64,000 nt of DNA from assembly GCF_030371825.1 (NCBI RefSeq), contig NZ_JAUDDM010000001.1. One strand, written 5' to 3'. This document shows positions 44,980 through 53,095 of the stretch, in pieces. This stretch comes from Collinsella sp944321445. GTDB lineage: Bacteria > Actinomycetota > Coriobacteriia > Coriobacteriales > Coriobacteriaceae. A program made the position numbers and the translations under genes. The notes beneath the pieces are model-generated. The model was not told the DNA's origin, made no database searches, and saw nothing but the letters and a program-made list of their open reading frames with translations. Numbering within the stretch: the stretch's first letter is position 1; every line of letters starts with the position of its first letter.

Positions 44980-45966
44980 ATGAGCGATTTCCTGAACCGA
45001 ATGAAGGCTGCCGCCAAGGCCGACCTCAAGACCATCGTGCTGCCCGAGGGTGAGGACCCCCGCACCATCGAGGCCGCCAAGAAGATCGTCGAGGAGGGCC
45101 TGGCCAAGCTCGTCATCCTGGGCAAGCCCGAGGACATCGACGTCGAGGGCGTCACGGTCATCGACCCGACGAGCCCCGATGCCCCCAAGCACGAGGAGTA
45201 CGCGCAGAAGTTCGCTGAGCTCCGCGCCAAGAAGGGCGTGACCATCGAGCAGGCGCGCGCCCAGGTTATGGACGCCACCTACTACGGCACCATGATGGTC
45301 AAGATGGGCGACGCCGACGGCCTCGTTTCCGGCGCTTGCCACTCCACCGCCAACACCCTGCGCCCGGCGCTTCAGATCCTGAAGACGGCCCCCGGCACCA
45401 AGCTCGTGTCCGCCTTCATGGTCATGTGCACCCAGACGCCCGAGTTCGGCGCCGACGGCACCCTGGTGTTCGCCGACTGCGGCCTGAACATCGACCCGAC
45501 CTCCGATGAGCTGTCCGAGATCGCCATCGCTTCCGCCAACTCCTTCAAGACCTTCATGGGCGACGTTGAGCCCAAGGTCGCCATGCTCTCCTACTCCACC
45601 ATGGGCTCTGCCGGCGGCGACACCGCCAAGAAGGTCCAGGAGGCCACCGCGTTCGCCAAGGAGAAGGCGCCCGAGCTCGCCGTCGACGGCGACCTGCAGC
45701 TCGATGCCGCCATCGTGCCCTCCGTCGCCTCGCTGAAGGCCCCCGAGTCCAAGGTTGCCGGCCACGCCAACGTGCTCGTGTTCCCGAACCTCGAAACCGG
45801 TAACATCGGCTACAAGCTGGTCCAGCGCTTCGGCCGCGCCGAGGCCTACGGCCCCATCCTGCAGGGCATCGCCAAGCCGGTGAACGACCTGTCCCGCGGC
45901 TGCTCCGCCGACGACATCGTGGGTGTCGTGGCCATCACCGCCGTCCAGGCGCAGATGGCTGAGTAG
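44980..45966 (+). CDS. pta: Phosphate acetyltransferase Pta
   Basis: The 328-residue enzyme exchanges acetyl-CoA and phosphate for acetyl phosphate. It is the short Gram-positive form: TIVLPEGEDPRTIEAA, TYYGTMMVKMGDADGLVSGACHSTANTLRPALQ in sections, SAFMVM, and the C-terminal FPNLETGNIGYKLVQRFG and NDLSRGCSADDI. Very strong codon bias (many GCC, GGC, AAG codons) suggests high expression. With ackA about 2.6 kb away it forms the acetate/ATP branch of fermentation. Confidence 0.98.
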   Translation: MSDFLNRMKAAAKADLKTIVLPEGEDPRTIEAAKKIVEEGLAKLVILGKPEDIDVEGVTVIDPTSPDAPKHEEYAQKFAELRAKKGVTIEQARAQVMDATYYGTMMVKMGDADGLVSGACHSTANTLRPALQILKTAPGTKLVSAFMVMCTQTPEFGADGTLVFADCGLNIDPTSDELSEIAIASANSFKTFMGDVEPKVAMLSYSTMGSAGGDTAKKVQEATAFAKEKAPELAVDGDLQLDAAIVPSVASLKAPESKVAGHANVLVFPNLETGNIGYKLVQRFGRAEAYGPILQGIAKPVNDLSRGCSADDIVGVVAITAVQAQMAE

Positions 45967-45990
45967 CCTCCGCGTCTCTCTGACCTGACC

Positions 45991-46075
45991 GGAAGCCCCG
46001 GGAGGTTCCCACGCGGACCGTTTGAGCGCCTTGCGGCGCTCAAACGGTCCGCTTAGGGAGCCTCCCGGGGCTTCC
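45991..46075. terminator. Long two-step hairpin between pta and malQ
   Basis: Inner perfect arms of 18 nt (46013-46030 and 46035-46052) close on TTGC; outer arms GGAAGCCCCGGGAGG and CCTCCCGGGGCTTCC (45991-46005, 46061-46075) add 15 pairs. It lies in the gap between convergent pta and malQ and can stop or protect both messages. The T-tract is poor. Confidence 0.7.
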
Positions 46076-46173
46076 TGCGTTTACTCGGGGGCGCGGAGGC
46101 TGCTCGGCCGCCTGCGGGAGACGGCCATGGCGCAGCGAGCTTGCTGGGGACGTAGTTGGAACGGTGCCTGGCT

Positions 46174-46204
46174 GACGCACTTCTCCCCTGGGGAGAAGCG
46201 CGTC
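46174..46204. repeat. REP-like hairpin directly after the malQ stop
   Basis: Fifteen-nt arms (46174-46188, 46190-46204) with one mismatch flank a T. It is a near copy of 42496-42528 and lies immediately past the malQ stop, in the same orientation relative to the transcript. Confidence 0.85.
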
Positions 46205-47689
46205 CTACGGCAGGCGGTAGTAGAGTTCCAGCTGACGATGGATGCGTTGGGCGAGTTCGTCGTTGTCGAAGCCGGGTTTTGCGCGCCAGCACCAGTTGTT
46301 GCCGAGGGTTGAGGGCACGTTGATACGGGCCTCGCTGCCCAAGTCGAGCAGGTCTTGCATCTGCACGATGGCGAGGTTGGCGGGACTCGCCCAGATGGCG
46401 CGCATGAAGCCCCAGCCCTCCCCTTCTGCCGGGTCGAGATGCAGATACTCGCGCGCCGTCGCCACATCGTTGGGAAGGGCGGTCTCCAGCCAGCCCAGCG
46501 CGGTGTCGTTGTCGTGGGTGCCCACGTAGGCCACGCAGTTGGTGGGATACGAGAACGGCAGGTACGCCGCGCCGCCGCCATCGCGCGAGTCGAAGGCGAA
46601 TTCCAGAATCTTCATGCCCGGATAGCCCGTGTCGGCAAGGAGCTTGCGCACGGAATCTGTAAGATAGCCCAGATCCTCCGCCACGATGCTGCAGGGGCCG
46701 AGCGCATCGTTCAGCGTGCGGAAAAACTCGATGCCCGGGCCCGTGCGCCAACGGCCGCCCGCCGCGGTGTCGGAGCCCGCCGGGATGGCGAAATACGAGT
46801 CGAAGCCCCGAAAATGATCGATGCGCACGATATCGTAGAGTTTGAACTGCGCCCGCACGCGCTCGAACCACCACCGGTAGCCCTCTGCCCGCATGCGCTC
46901 CCAATTGAAGAGCGGGTTGCCCCACACCTGGCCGATCGCAGAGAAGGCATCGGGCGGAACGCCGGCGATCTCGCAAGGCCGCAGCTGCTCATCGAGTTCA
47001 AACTGGTCGGAACGAGACCACACGTCCGCGCTGTCGCCCGATACGTAAAACGGCAAGTCGCCCATAATCTGCACGCCCGCAGCACACGCGTATTCGTGCA
47101 GACGGTCCCATTGGCGGAAGAACAGGTACTGGACGCCTTTCCAAAACGAAACGTCCTCCGCATACGCCGCCCGCGCTTCGGCGAGCGCATCGGGCGCGCG
47201 CAGGCGCAGCCCATCTTCCCACATATCCCAGGGTGCGCCGCCGTGCGCATCTTTCAGCGCCATAAACAGCGCGTAGTCGTCCAGCCAGGCCGATTCACGT
47301 GCGCAAAACGACTCGAAGTCGGTGCGGTCACCCGCCAGCAGGCGTGCCACCGCGCGGCGCAGCACGGCAAAACGTTTGCGGTACAGCACGCCGTAATCCA
47401 CGCGCTCGGAATCGTCTCCCCAGCGGACGTTAACGTATTCGTCGAGTTCCAGCAGCCCCTCTGCCGCCAGATCGTCCAAATCAATAAGGTACGGATTGCC
47501 GGCGAACGTCGAGAAGCTCTGATACGGCGAGTCGCCAAAGCTCGTGGGCACAACCGGCAGCACCTGCCACACCGCCATGCCCGACTGCGCCAAGAAGTCG
47601 ACGAAATGCCGCGCCGCAGCGCCCAATGTGCCCACGCCCCACGGCGAAGGCAACGACGTGACGGGCATGAGGACTCCAGCGTTTCTCAT
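46205..47689 (-). CDS. malQ: 4-alpha-glucanotransferase MalQ (GH77)
   Basis: The 494-residue enzyme moves alpha-1,4-glucan segments between maltooligosaccharides. Family features are MRNAGVLMPVTSLPSPWGVG, the FGDSPYQSFSTFAGNPYLIDL segment, GDLPFYVSGDSADVW, VRIDHFRGFDSYFAI (nucleophile Asp), EDLGYLTDSVRKLL and GTHDNDTALGW. It has the usual single-domain GH77 length. GGGGAG precedes the ATG. It is alone between pta and a toxin-antitoxin pair. Confidence 0.97.
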   Translation of the reverse strand: MRNAGVLMPVTSLPSPWGVGTLGAAARHFVDFLAQSGMAVWQVLPVVPTSFGDSPYQSFSTFAGNPYLIDLDDLAAEGLLELDEYVNVRWGDDSERVDYGVLYRKRFAVLRRAVARLLAGDRTDFESFCARESAWLDDYALFMALKDAHGGAPWDMWEDGLRLRAPDALAEARAAYAEDVSFWKGVQYLFFRQWDRLHEYACAAGVQIMGDLPFYVSGDSADVWSRSDQFELDEQLRPCEIAGVPPDAFSAIGQVWGNPLFNWERMRAEGYRWWFERVRAQFKLYDIVRIDHFRGFDSYFAIPAGSDTAAGGRWRTGPGIEFFRTLNDALGPCSIVAEDLGYLTDSVRKLLADTGYPGMKILEFAFDSRDGGGAAYLPFSYPTNCVAYVGTHDNDTALGWLETALPNDVATAREYLHLDPAEGEGWGFMRAIWASPANLAIVQMQDLLDLGSEARINVPSTLGNNWCWRAKPGFDNDELAQRIHRQLELYYRLP

Positions 47690-47782
47690 CGTTACTCCCC
47701 CGACGACATGTATGTTTCAATTCTGTTGTATCACAGGAGTACTTGCACGTACATCTTCGCATCGCACGATGCGGTCTCTCGC

Positions 47783-48100
47783 CTACGCGCCCAGAAGAGC
47801 ACGCCAATTGCGTGATTTGCGGAAGATTCGTTCGATGTACACGACCCCACACTCCCGATCGACGGTATAGACGGCGATATAACTCGCTACGGCAATCCAT
47901 CGATATCCCAACGATGAAATCAAGGGATCGGTCGCGAGGGGAAACCCATCGGGCATCGTCTCGAGGAGACCTATCGCTTTCTCGTACGCTTCAAGCACGT
48001 GCTTCGAGGCGGAAGAGCCTCCTGCGCTGTAGTTCAGATATGCGAGCGCTTCCCGAAGGTCTTCGAGTGCGGCTTCTGTCTCCTGAACATGGAACCTCAT
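47783..48100 (-). CDS. ParE/RelE-superfamily toxin
   Basis: The 105-residue protein has the ParE/RelE outline: MRFHVQETEAALEDLREALAYL helices, GYRWIAVASYIAVYTVDRECGVVYIERIF strand region (read in two parts), and a terminal Arg-rich turn FRKSRNWRALLG. It may act on gyrase or on the ribosome; sequence alone does not decide. Its ATG overlaps the antitoxin stop (ATGA), the usual antitoxin-first order. Confidence 0.85.
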   Translation of the reverse strand: MRFHVQETEAALEDLREALAYLNYSAGGSSASKHVLEAYEKAIGLLETMPDGFPLATDPLISSLGYRWIAVASYIAVYTVDRECGVVYIERIFRKSRNWRALLGA

Positions 48101-48360
48101 AGCCCGAACTCCGTACGAAGCTGCCTTGCGCCCTCGCGCGCATCATGGGTGCGCCCTTCCAAAACGTCGCGGTGCCCTTCAGAGAGCTCTTTGAGAAGGT
48201 CGAGCCGCGCCATGAGCTGCTCGTACGTCCCAATGTCCATCACGGCAAGGTCTCCGGCACCATTCTTGGTCACAAAAACCGGCTCTCTGTGCTCGCGGCA
48301 CCAATCAGAAACTTCGTTGTATCCGTTTCGCAGTGCGGAACTGGAGATGATCTTCGGCAT
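48097..48360 (-). CDS. Phd/YefM-family antitoxin
   Basis: The 87-residue protein starts MPKIISSSALRNGYNEVSDWC and continues PVFVTKNGAGDLAVMDIGTYEQL, the Phd/YefM DNA-binding N-domain; the C-terminal half should wrap the toxin. Such proteins repress their own promoter. The ATG at 48360 has AGGAG upstream. It is coupled to the downstream ParE/RelE toxin by a 4-nt overlap. Confidence 0.9.
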   Translation of the reverse strand: MPKIISSSALRNGYNEVSDWCREHREPVFVTKNGAGDLAVMDIGTYEQLMARLDLLKELSEGHRDVLEGRTHDAREGARQLRTEFGL

Positions 48361-48485
48361 GGCAGGCTCCTGCTCGCTCTTTATTCTACAGATATATGGT
48401 ACGAATTTCTGTAGCATACATCAAGTAGCAATTGTCGAACAACGCGGACAATAGCCACGGAACGGAGAGCTGGCGTGCAGCCACC

Positions 48486-48520
48486 GTAAAAAACAAGCCC
48501 CACGGGAAATCCCATGGGGC
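48486..48520 (-). terminator. Rho-independent terminator of ackA
   Basis: Ten-nt arms (48497-48506 and 48511-48520) with an AAAT loop are followed on the minus strand by TTGTTTTTTAC (48496-48486). It is the clearest terminator in the window, 30 nt past the ackA stop. Confidence 0.92.
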
Positions 48521-48550
48521 CTGAAAAGGCACGTTGTGCAAGCAGGGGAT

Positions 48551-49717
48551 TTAGCCCAGCAGTTCCTCGACGTCGAGGGCGATCATGAGCTCCTCGTTGG
48601 TGGGAACCACGAGGACGGTGATCTTGGAGTCCGGCGTGGAGATGATGCGCGGATCGTCGGAGCGGATCTTGTTGAGCTCGGGGTCGATCTTGACGCCCAT
48701 CCACTCGAGGCGCTTGGCAACGCCGGCGCGCATGGTGACGGAGTTCTCGCCGATACCCGCGGTGTACGCCATGGTGTCGACGCCCTCCATGGAAGCAGCC
48801 ATCTCGCAGAACAGCTGGGAGGTGCGGTAGTAGAACATGTCCATGGCCATCTTGCAGTTGGCGTCGCCGTTGTTCATGCCCTCCTCGATGTCACGGGAGT
48901 CGGAGGACACGCCGGAGACGGCCAGCAGGCCGGACTTCTTGTTCATCATGGTATCGATGTCATCGATGCTCATGCCGGCGACGCGGTTGAGGTAGAACAC
49001 GGTGGCCGGGTCGACGGTGCCGCAACGGGTGCCCATGATCAGGCCGTCAAGCGGGGTGAGGCCCATGGTGGTGTCCATGCAGCGGCCGTCCTCGATGGCG
49101 CACAGGGACGCGCCGGAGCCGAGGTGGCAGGAGACGAGCTTGTGGGTCTTGCCTTCCATGAACTCGTTGACGGTACGCCAGATGTAGCGGTGGCTCGTGC
49201 CGTGAGCGCCGTACTTGCGCACGTGATAGGTGTCGACGACGTCGCGCGGGATGGCGTAGCGCCAAGCCTGCTCGGGCATGTTGTAGTGGAACGCGGTGTC
49301 CGGGACGATGACGTTGCCCAACTCGGGGAACATCTCGCGGCAGATCTCGATGACGTCGGCCTCGGCATAGTTGTGCAGCGGCGCCAGCGGAGCGACCTCG
49401 CGGACCCAGCCCAGGGTCTCGTCGGTCACGACAGCGGACTCGGGGAAGTACCAACCGCCCTGAACGACGCGGTGGCCGATGCCCTCGATGGGAGCGTCGA
49501 CGGTCTTCAGGATGTCGAACACGTGCTTGATGGCCGTGCGGTGATCGGGAAGCGCAACCTCGAGCTTGTCCTTGACACCATTCTCCTCATGGCCGATGAA
49601 GGAACCGTCGATGCCGATGCGCTCGCAGTTGCCCTTTGCGAACACCTCGCGGGTCTCGGTATTGAGCAGCTGGTACTTAAGGCTGGAGCTGCCCGCGTTG
49701 ACAACGAGAACGTTCAT
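48551..49717 (-). CDS. ackA: Acetate kinase AckA
   Basis: The 388-residue enzyme makes ATP from acetyl phosphate. Signatures are NVLVVNAGSSSLKYQLLN at the N-terminus, FHYNMPEQAWRYAIP, RYGAHGTSH-like KYGAHGTSHRYI, HLGSGASLCAI, DTTMGLTPLDGLIMGTR and FTAGIGENS-like YTAGIGENSVTMR. GGGAG precedes the ATG. It is separated from pta by malQ and a toxin-antitoxin pair instead of forming the common pta-ackA operon. Confidence 0.98.
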   Translation of the reverse strand: MNVLVVNAGSSSLKYQLLNTETREVFAKGNCERIGIDGSFIGHEENGVKDKLEVALPDHRTAIKHVFDILKTVDAPIEGIGHRVVQGGWYFPESAVVTDETLGWVREVAPLAPLHNYAEADVIEICREMFPELGNVIVPDTAFHYNMPEQAWRYAIPRDVVDTYHVRKYGAHGTSHRYIWRTVNEFMEGKTHKLVSCHLGSGASLCAIEDGRCMDTTMGLTPLDGLIMGTRCGTVDPATVFYLNRVAGMSIDDIDTMMNKKSGLLAVSGVSSDSRDIEEGMNNGDANCKMAMDMFYYRTSQLFCEMAASMEGVDTMAYTAGIGENSVTMRAGVAKRLEWMGVKIDPELNKIRSDDPRIISTPDSKITVLVVPTNEELMIALDVEELLG

Positions 49718-49911
49718 GAATCTCCCATCTCAATGAAACGGTCTGCCGCTGCAGGGACAACGGCATATCACAACATCTTGTATCATACGCCCAAATTGCC
49801 ACCCCGTGGGATAAAGATGCACAGCGGGGACAATTTAGGTGTCAGAAACCCTCTGAGCGCGCACCGAACTGTTCTGCGGAACAATCGATGCCCGCCAGGG
49901 TCTCGGCGGCG

Positions 49912-50247
49912 TTAGAGCAGGTTCTCCCCCAAATCCGTACCGCCCAGCACATGCATGTGGAAGTGCATGACGGTCTGGCCTGCCGCCGCACCGGTGTTGG
50001 CGATCACACGGAAGCCGTCTTCGAGCCCCTTTGCCTTCGCCACCTCGGCAATCGCATGGGTCATGGCCGCAAGCGTTTCTGCCGGAACGCCGTCGACGAT
50101 GTTGGCGTAGTGCTTCTTGGGGATGACGAGCGTGTGGACCGGTGCCTGGGGGTTGAGGTCGTCGAAGGCGATGACCTCGTCGTCCTCGTACACGACCGTC
50201 GAGGGAATCTCGTGCGCCGCGATCTTGCAGAAGATGCAATCGTCCAT
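49912..50247 (-). CDS. HIT-family protein
   Basis: The 111-residue protein has CIFCKIAAHEIPSTVVYEDD at the N-terminus and the histidine triad MHFHMHVLGG. HIT proteins of the HinT type hydrolyse nucleoside phosphoramidates. The CxxC at the start is common in this bacterial branch and may bind zinc. AAAGGAC precedes the ATG at 50247. It lies 50 nt after xseB on the same strand. Confidence 0.96.
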   Translation of the reverse strand: MDDCIFCKIAAHEIPSTVVYEDDEVIAFDDLNPQAPVHTLVIPKKHYANIVDGVPAETLAAMTHAIAEVAKAKGLEDGFRVIANTGAAAGQTVMHFHMHVLGGTDLGENLL

Positions 50248-50297
50248 CTTGGGTCCTTTCGTAGGTTGCATGTCGCACTCCATTGTATCGGAGTGCA

Positions 50298-50561
50298 CTA
50301 GAATTTCAGCTCGTCCGAGGTGTCCGCAGCCTCCCCTGCCACCAACACGTCGCTGCCGTCGACGTCTTTCATGAGCACGCTCACCTTCTGCTCGGCATCC
50401 TCCAGACGCGTGCGCAGGCTGCGGAGCAGCTCGACGCCGCGCGTGTAGCTCTCGAGCGACTCCTCGAGCTCCATCTCCCCCGATTCAAGGTTGCGGATGA
50501 TGAGTTCCAGCTCGGTGGAAGCCTCCTTGTAGGTGAGCTCCTCGACGTTCTTCTTCGCCAT
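50298..50561 (-). CDS. xseB: Exonuclease VII small subunit XseB
   Basis: The 87-residue helical protein has the XseB pattern LTYKEASTELELIIRNLESGEMELEESLESYTRGVELLRS (in order), forming a long coiled coil that coats the XseA stalk. Exonuclease VII degrades single-stranded DNA from both ends. It starts 13 nt after xseA with AAGGAG upstream. The gene order xseA-xseB is standard. Confidence 0.96.
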   Translation of the reverse strand: MAKKNVEELTYKEASTELELIIRNLESGEMELEESLESYTRGVELLRSLRTRLEDAEQKVSVLMKDVDGSDVLVAGEAADTSDELKF

Positions 50562-50574
50562 GTGTCGTATCTCC

Positions 50575-52047
50575 TTAATCGTCCTGCGCTTGCGCGCCCG
50601 TTTGCACCGTTACCGATTCGACCTGCGCGTACACATCGCCGTCTGCCAAGCGAACCCTGATGTCGTCCCCCGCGGCAACGCCCGAGGCAGACGTCACCAC
50701 GCCGGACGGCCCATAGGTGATGGAATACCCGCGCGCAAGGACCTTGAGCGGCGACAACGCGTCGAGCGCGGCAGCATCGGCCGCGAGGTCCGCCTTGCGC
50801 CCGGCCAGCAGCGTGCGCCCCTCGTGCGCCATGCGAGAGGTGAACAGGTCAAGCGCATGACGCCGCGCCGCGAGCGCCGAGGTCGTTTGGCTGAGGCGCG
50901 GCGCCATGCCGGCTAGCTCCACCTCGAAACGCTCCTGCGAGCGTGCAACTGCCGCAGTGAAGCGGTCTGCCGTCTGCATCAAATCTGAGCGGCGGCGCTC
51001 GAACATCCCGGCGGGACTCGCCAGGCACGGGCGATGTGCCGCCGCGTCGAGCGCAATCGAGAGCCGGTCGAGCCGCGCCTGCATCGCGCGGCCCATGCGG
51101 CCCTGCTGACCGTCAAGAGCGGAGGCTGCCGAGCGTACCGTTCCCGAAACCGAGACCACCAGACGGCGCTCGCGCGCCTCGAGCACATCGACCAGATCGG
51201 ACATCGCTGGCGCGACCGATTCCGCCGCCGCCGTGGGCGTGGAGCAACGCCGATCGCTCACCATGTCGCAGATCGAGGTATCCGGCTCATGGCCGATGCC
51301 CGTGACCACAGGCACGGGGCACTCCGCCACCGCACGGGCGAGCGCTTCGTCGTTGAAGGTCATGAGGTCCTCGAACGAGCCGCCGCCGCGCACGAGCAGG
51401 ATGCAGTCGGGCGCGGGCTCGATTGCCGCCGCGCGGGCAAGGCCCTCGATGAGCTCTTCCGGCGCGCCCTCGCCCTGCACCTTAGAGCCCACGCAGATGA
51501 GCTCCACAAGCGGATTGCGACGGCGCAGCGTTCGCTTGACGTCGTCGATCACCGCGCCGGACAGCGAGGTCACCACGGCGACACGCGTGCAGAACACGGG
51601 GATGCGCCGCTTGCGCGCATCGTCCATGAGCCCCTCGCGGCGCAACTTCTCCGCCAGCGCGGCGACCTGCTGGCGCAGCAGGCCCTCGCCCGCCAGGGTG
51701 AAGGAACGCGCCACGAAGCTCATGCGGCCGGTGGCTTTGTACAGGTTGAAGTTGCCCGTGAACTGCACCTGCATGCCGTCGCGCAGCTCGAAGGTGCGCT
51801 TGGCGTAGCTGCCGCGCCAGATGATGCAGTCCACCGCGCAGGAGTCGTCTTTGATTTGGAAGTAGCAGTGGCCGCTGCGCGCGTTGGGGCCGCGAAAGCC
51901 CGTGACCTCGCCGAGCACCGTGAGCTGCGGCAAGGCATCGAGCGCGCCGGCGGCCATCTCGACCGCCTGCGACACGGACAGCGCGTCGTCGCCCGACGCC
52001 GTGCGCGAGACAGCAGGTGCGACGCCCGTCAGATTCCAACCCGGCAT
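50575..52047 (-). CDS. xseA: Exonuclease VII large subunit XseA
   Basis: The 490-residue protein starts with an OB-fold (ALPQLTVLGEVTGFRGPN, SGHCYFQIKDD, about 38-125), then the catalytic domain with VVTSLSGAVIDDV, ILLVRGGGSFEDLMTFNDE and VVTGIGHEPDTSICDMVSDRR, then long helical stalk and a C-terminal domain. AGAGAGGGGGAG precedes the ATG. It works with XseB, the next gene. Confidence 0.97.
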   Translation of the reverse strand: MPGWNLTGVAPAVSRTASGDDALSVSQAVEMAAGALDALPQLTVLGEVTGFRGPNARSGHCYFQIKDDSCAVDCIIWRGSYAKRTFELRDGMQVQFTGNFNLYKATGRMSFVARSFTLAGEGLLRQQVAALAEKLRREGLMDDARKRRIPVFCTRVAVVTSLSGAVIDDVKRTLRRRNPLVELICVGSKVQGEGAPEELIEGLARAAAIEPAPDCILLVRGGGSFEDLMTFNDEALARAVAECPVPVVTGIGHEPDTSICDMVSDRRCSTPTAAAESVAPAMSDLVDVLEARERRLVVSVSGTVRSAASALDGQQGRMGRAMQARLDRLSIALDAAAHRPCLASPAGMFERRRSDLMQTADRFTAAVARSQERFEVELAGMAPRLSQTTSALAARRHALDLFTSRMAHEGRTLLAGRKADLAADAAALDALSPLKVLARGYSITYGPSGVVTSASGVAAGDDIRVRLADGDVYAQVESVTVQTGAQAQDD

Positions 52048-52114
52048 GCTCTCCCCCTCTCTTCGTATCGTTCGCTCGCATCCAGTCTAGCGCATGGCGC
52101 GGACAGAAACGAAT

Positions 52115-52142
52115 GGGCGCCGCCCCTCGCGAGACGGCGCCC
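52115..52142 (-). terminator. Hairpin after the zinc metallopeptidase gene
   Basis: Eight-nt perfect arms GGGCGCCG and CGGCGCCC (52115-52122, 52135-52142) lie between the metallopeptidase stop and the xseA start. No T-tract is present on the minus strand, so its strength is doubtful. Confidence 0.45.
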
Positions 52143-52189
52143 TGTAACGTGGCGCTATGTGTGCGGATGCGCCCTGGCGGCAAGCAGGC

Positions 52190-52900
52190 TTACTCGCGGT
52201 CGTTGCTCGTGCGGCCCAACAGGTACAGCAACTGCAGGATCGACGTGAGCGCTGCTGCAACATAGGTGAGCGCCGCCGCGGTAAGGACCTTGCGGGCACC
52301 GCGGACGTTGATCTCGCTCATGCCCGACGCCTGGATGTAGGCGACAGCGCGACGGCTCGCATCGAGCTCAACCGGCAGCGTCACCAGCTGGAACAGCACC
52401 GAGAACGCAAACAGGATGATGGCCAAGGTGGTGAGGCCCGCAATGTTCAGCGCCACGCCGGCGATGAACACGATCATCCACATGCTTTGGGAGAAGTTCA
52501 CCACCGGGACGAGTGCCGAACGCACGCGCATGAGGAAGAACCCCTGCTCACGCTGGGCGGCATGGCCCGCCTCGTGGCACGCGACGGCAACGCTCGCCAC
52601 CGAACCGCCGGAGAAGTTGTCGGCAGAGAGGTAGAGGTTGTTGTCGCGCGGGTCGTAGTGGTCGGTGAGATGGCCCGCCACGTGCTTGATGCCCACGCGG
52701 CCGCAGCCGTTTGCGTCGAGCATGCGGCGCGCGACGTCCGCACCGGAGGCTCCGTCGCTGCGGACCTTCGACCACGTCTTGTACGTGGAGTTGATGTAGC
52801 CCTGCGTGGCGAGCCCCAATACGAGCGAGACCACCACGAGCAGCAGATACGCCGGGTCGATTCCGTATCCGAACCCGTATCCGTAACCGAGATAAGGCAT
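52190..52900 (-). CDS. Zinc metallopeptidase of the YugP family
   Basis: The 236-residue membrane protein has an N-terminal membrane segment (AYLLLVVVSLVLGLATQGY), the zinc motif HEAGH in AVACHEAGHAAQREQ, and two further hydrophobic segments; YLSADNFSGGSVASVA precedes the motif, as in YugP (DUF-type neutral zinc metallopeptidases). Its target is unknown. The ATG at 52900 has AAGGAG upstream; the longer frame runs through tandem repeats and is not coding. Confidence 0.9.
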   Translation of the reverse strand: MPYLGYGYGFGYGIDPAYLLLVVVSLVLGLATQGYINSTYKTWSKVRSDGASGADVARRMLDANGCGRVGIKHVAGHLTDHYDPRDNNLYLSADNFSGGSVASVAVACHEAGHAAQREQGFFLMRVRSALVPVVNFSQSMWMIVFIAGVALNIAGLTTLAIILFAFSVLFQLVTLPVELDASRRAVAYIQASGMSEINVRGARKVLTAAALTYVAAALTSILQLLYLLGRTSNDRE

Positions 52901-53002
52901 GGAACGATGCACTCCTTCTTCATCGTGTTTGCTTAGGACCGCTTGTACCCAAAACAAAACGGCACCGACAGGCGGACTCGCTCCACACAAACCTGTCCCA
53001 AA

Positions 53003-53095
53003 AGAGGCCAAAGTGGCGTCTCCCACCCCCGTCCCCAGAGAGGCCAATGTGGCGCCTGGCACCCCCGTCCCCAGAGAGGCCAAAGTGGGGCGTGG
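53003..53095. repeat. 36-bp tandem repeat, about 2.6 copies
   Basis: AGAGGCCA starts at 53003, 53039 and 53075, exactly 36 nt apart. Each unit carries AGAGGCCAAAGTGG then CACCCCCGTCCCC. A similar single unit lies at about 42531-42557. It sits between rnd and the metallopeptidase and belongs with the REP-type repeats. Confidence 0.85.

Noticed and set aside
47690..48550. The toxin-antitoxin region as part of a larger integrated element
   Set aside because: No integrase, transposase, att-like repeats or tRNA were found around it.
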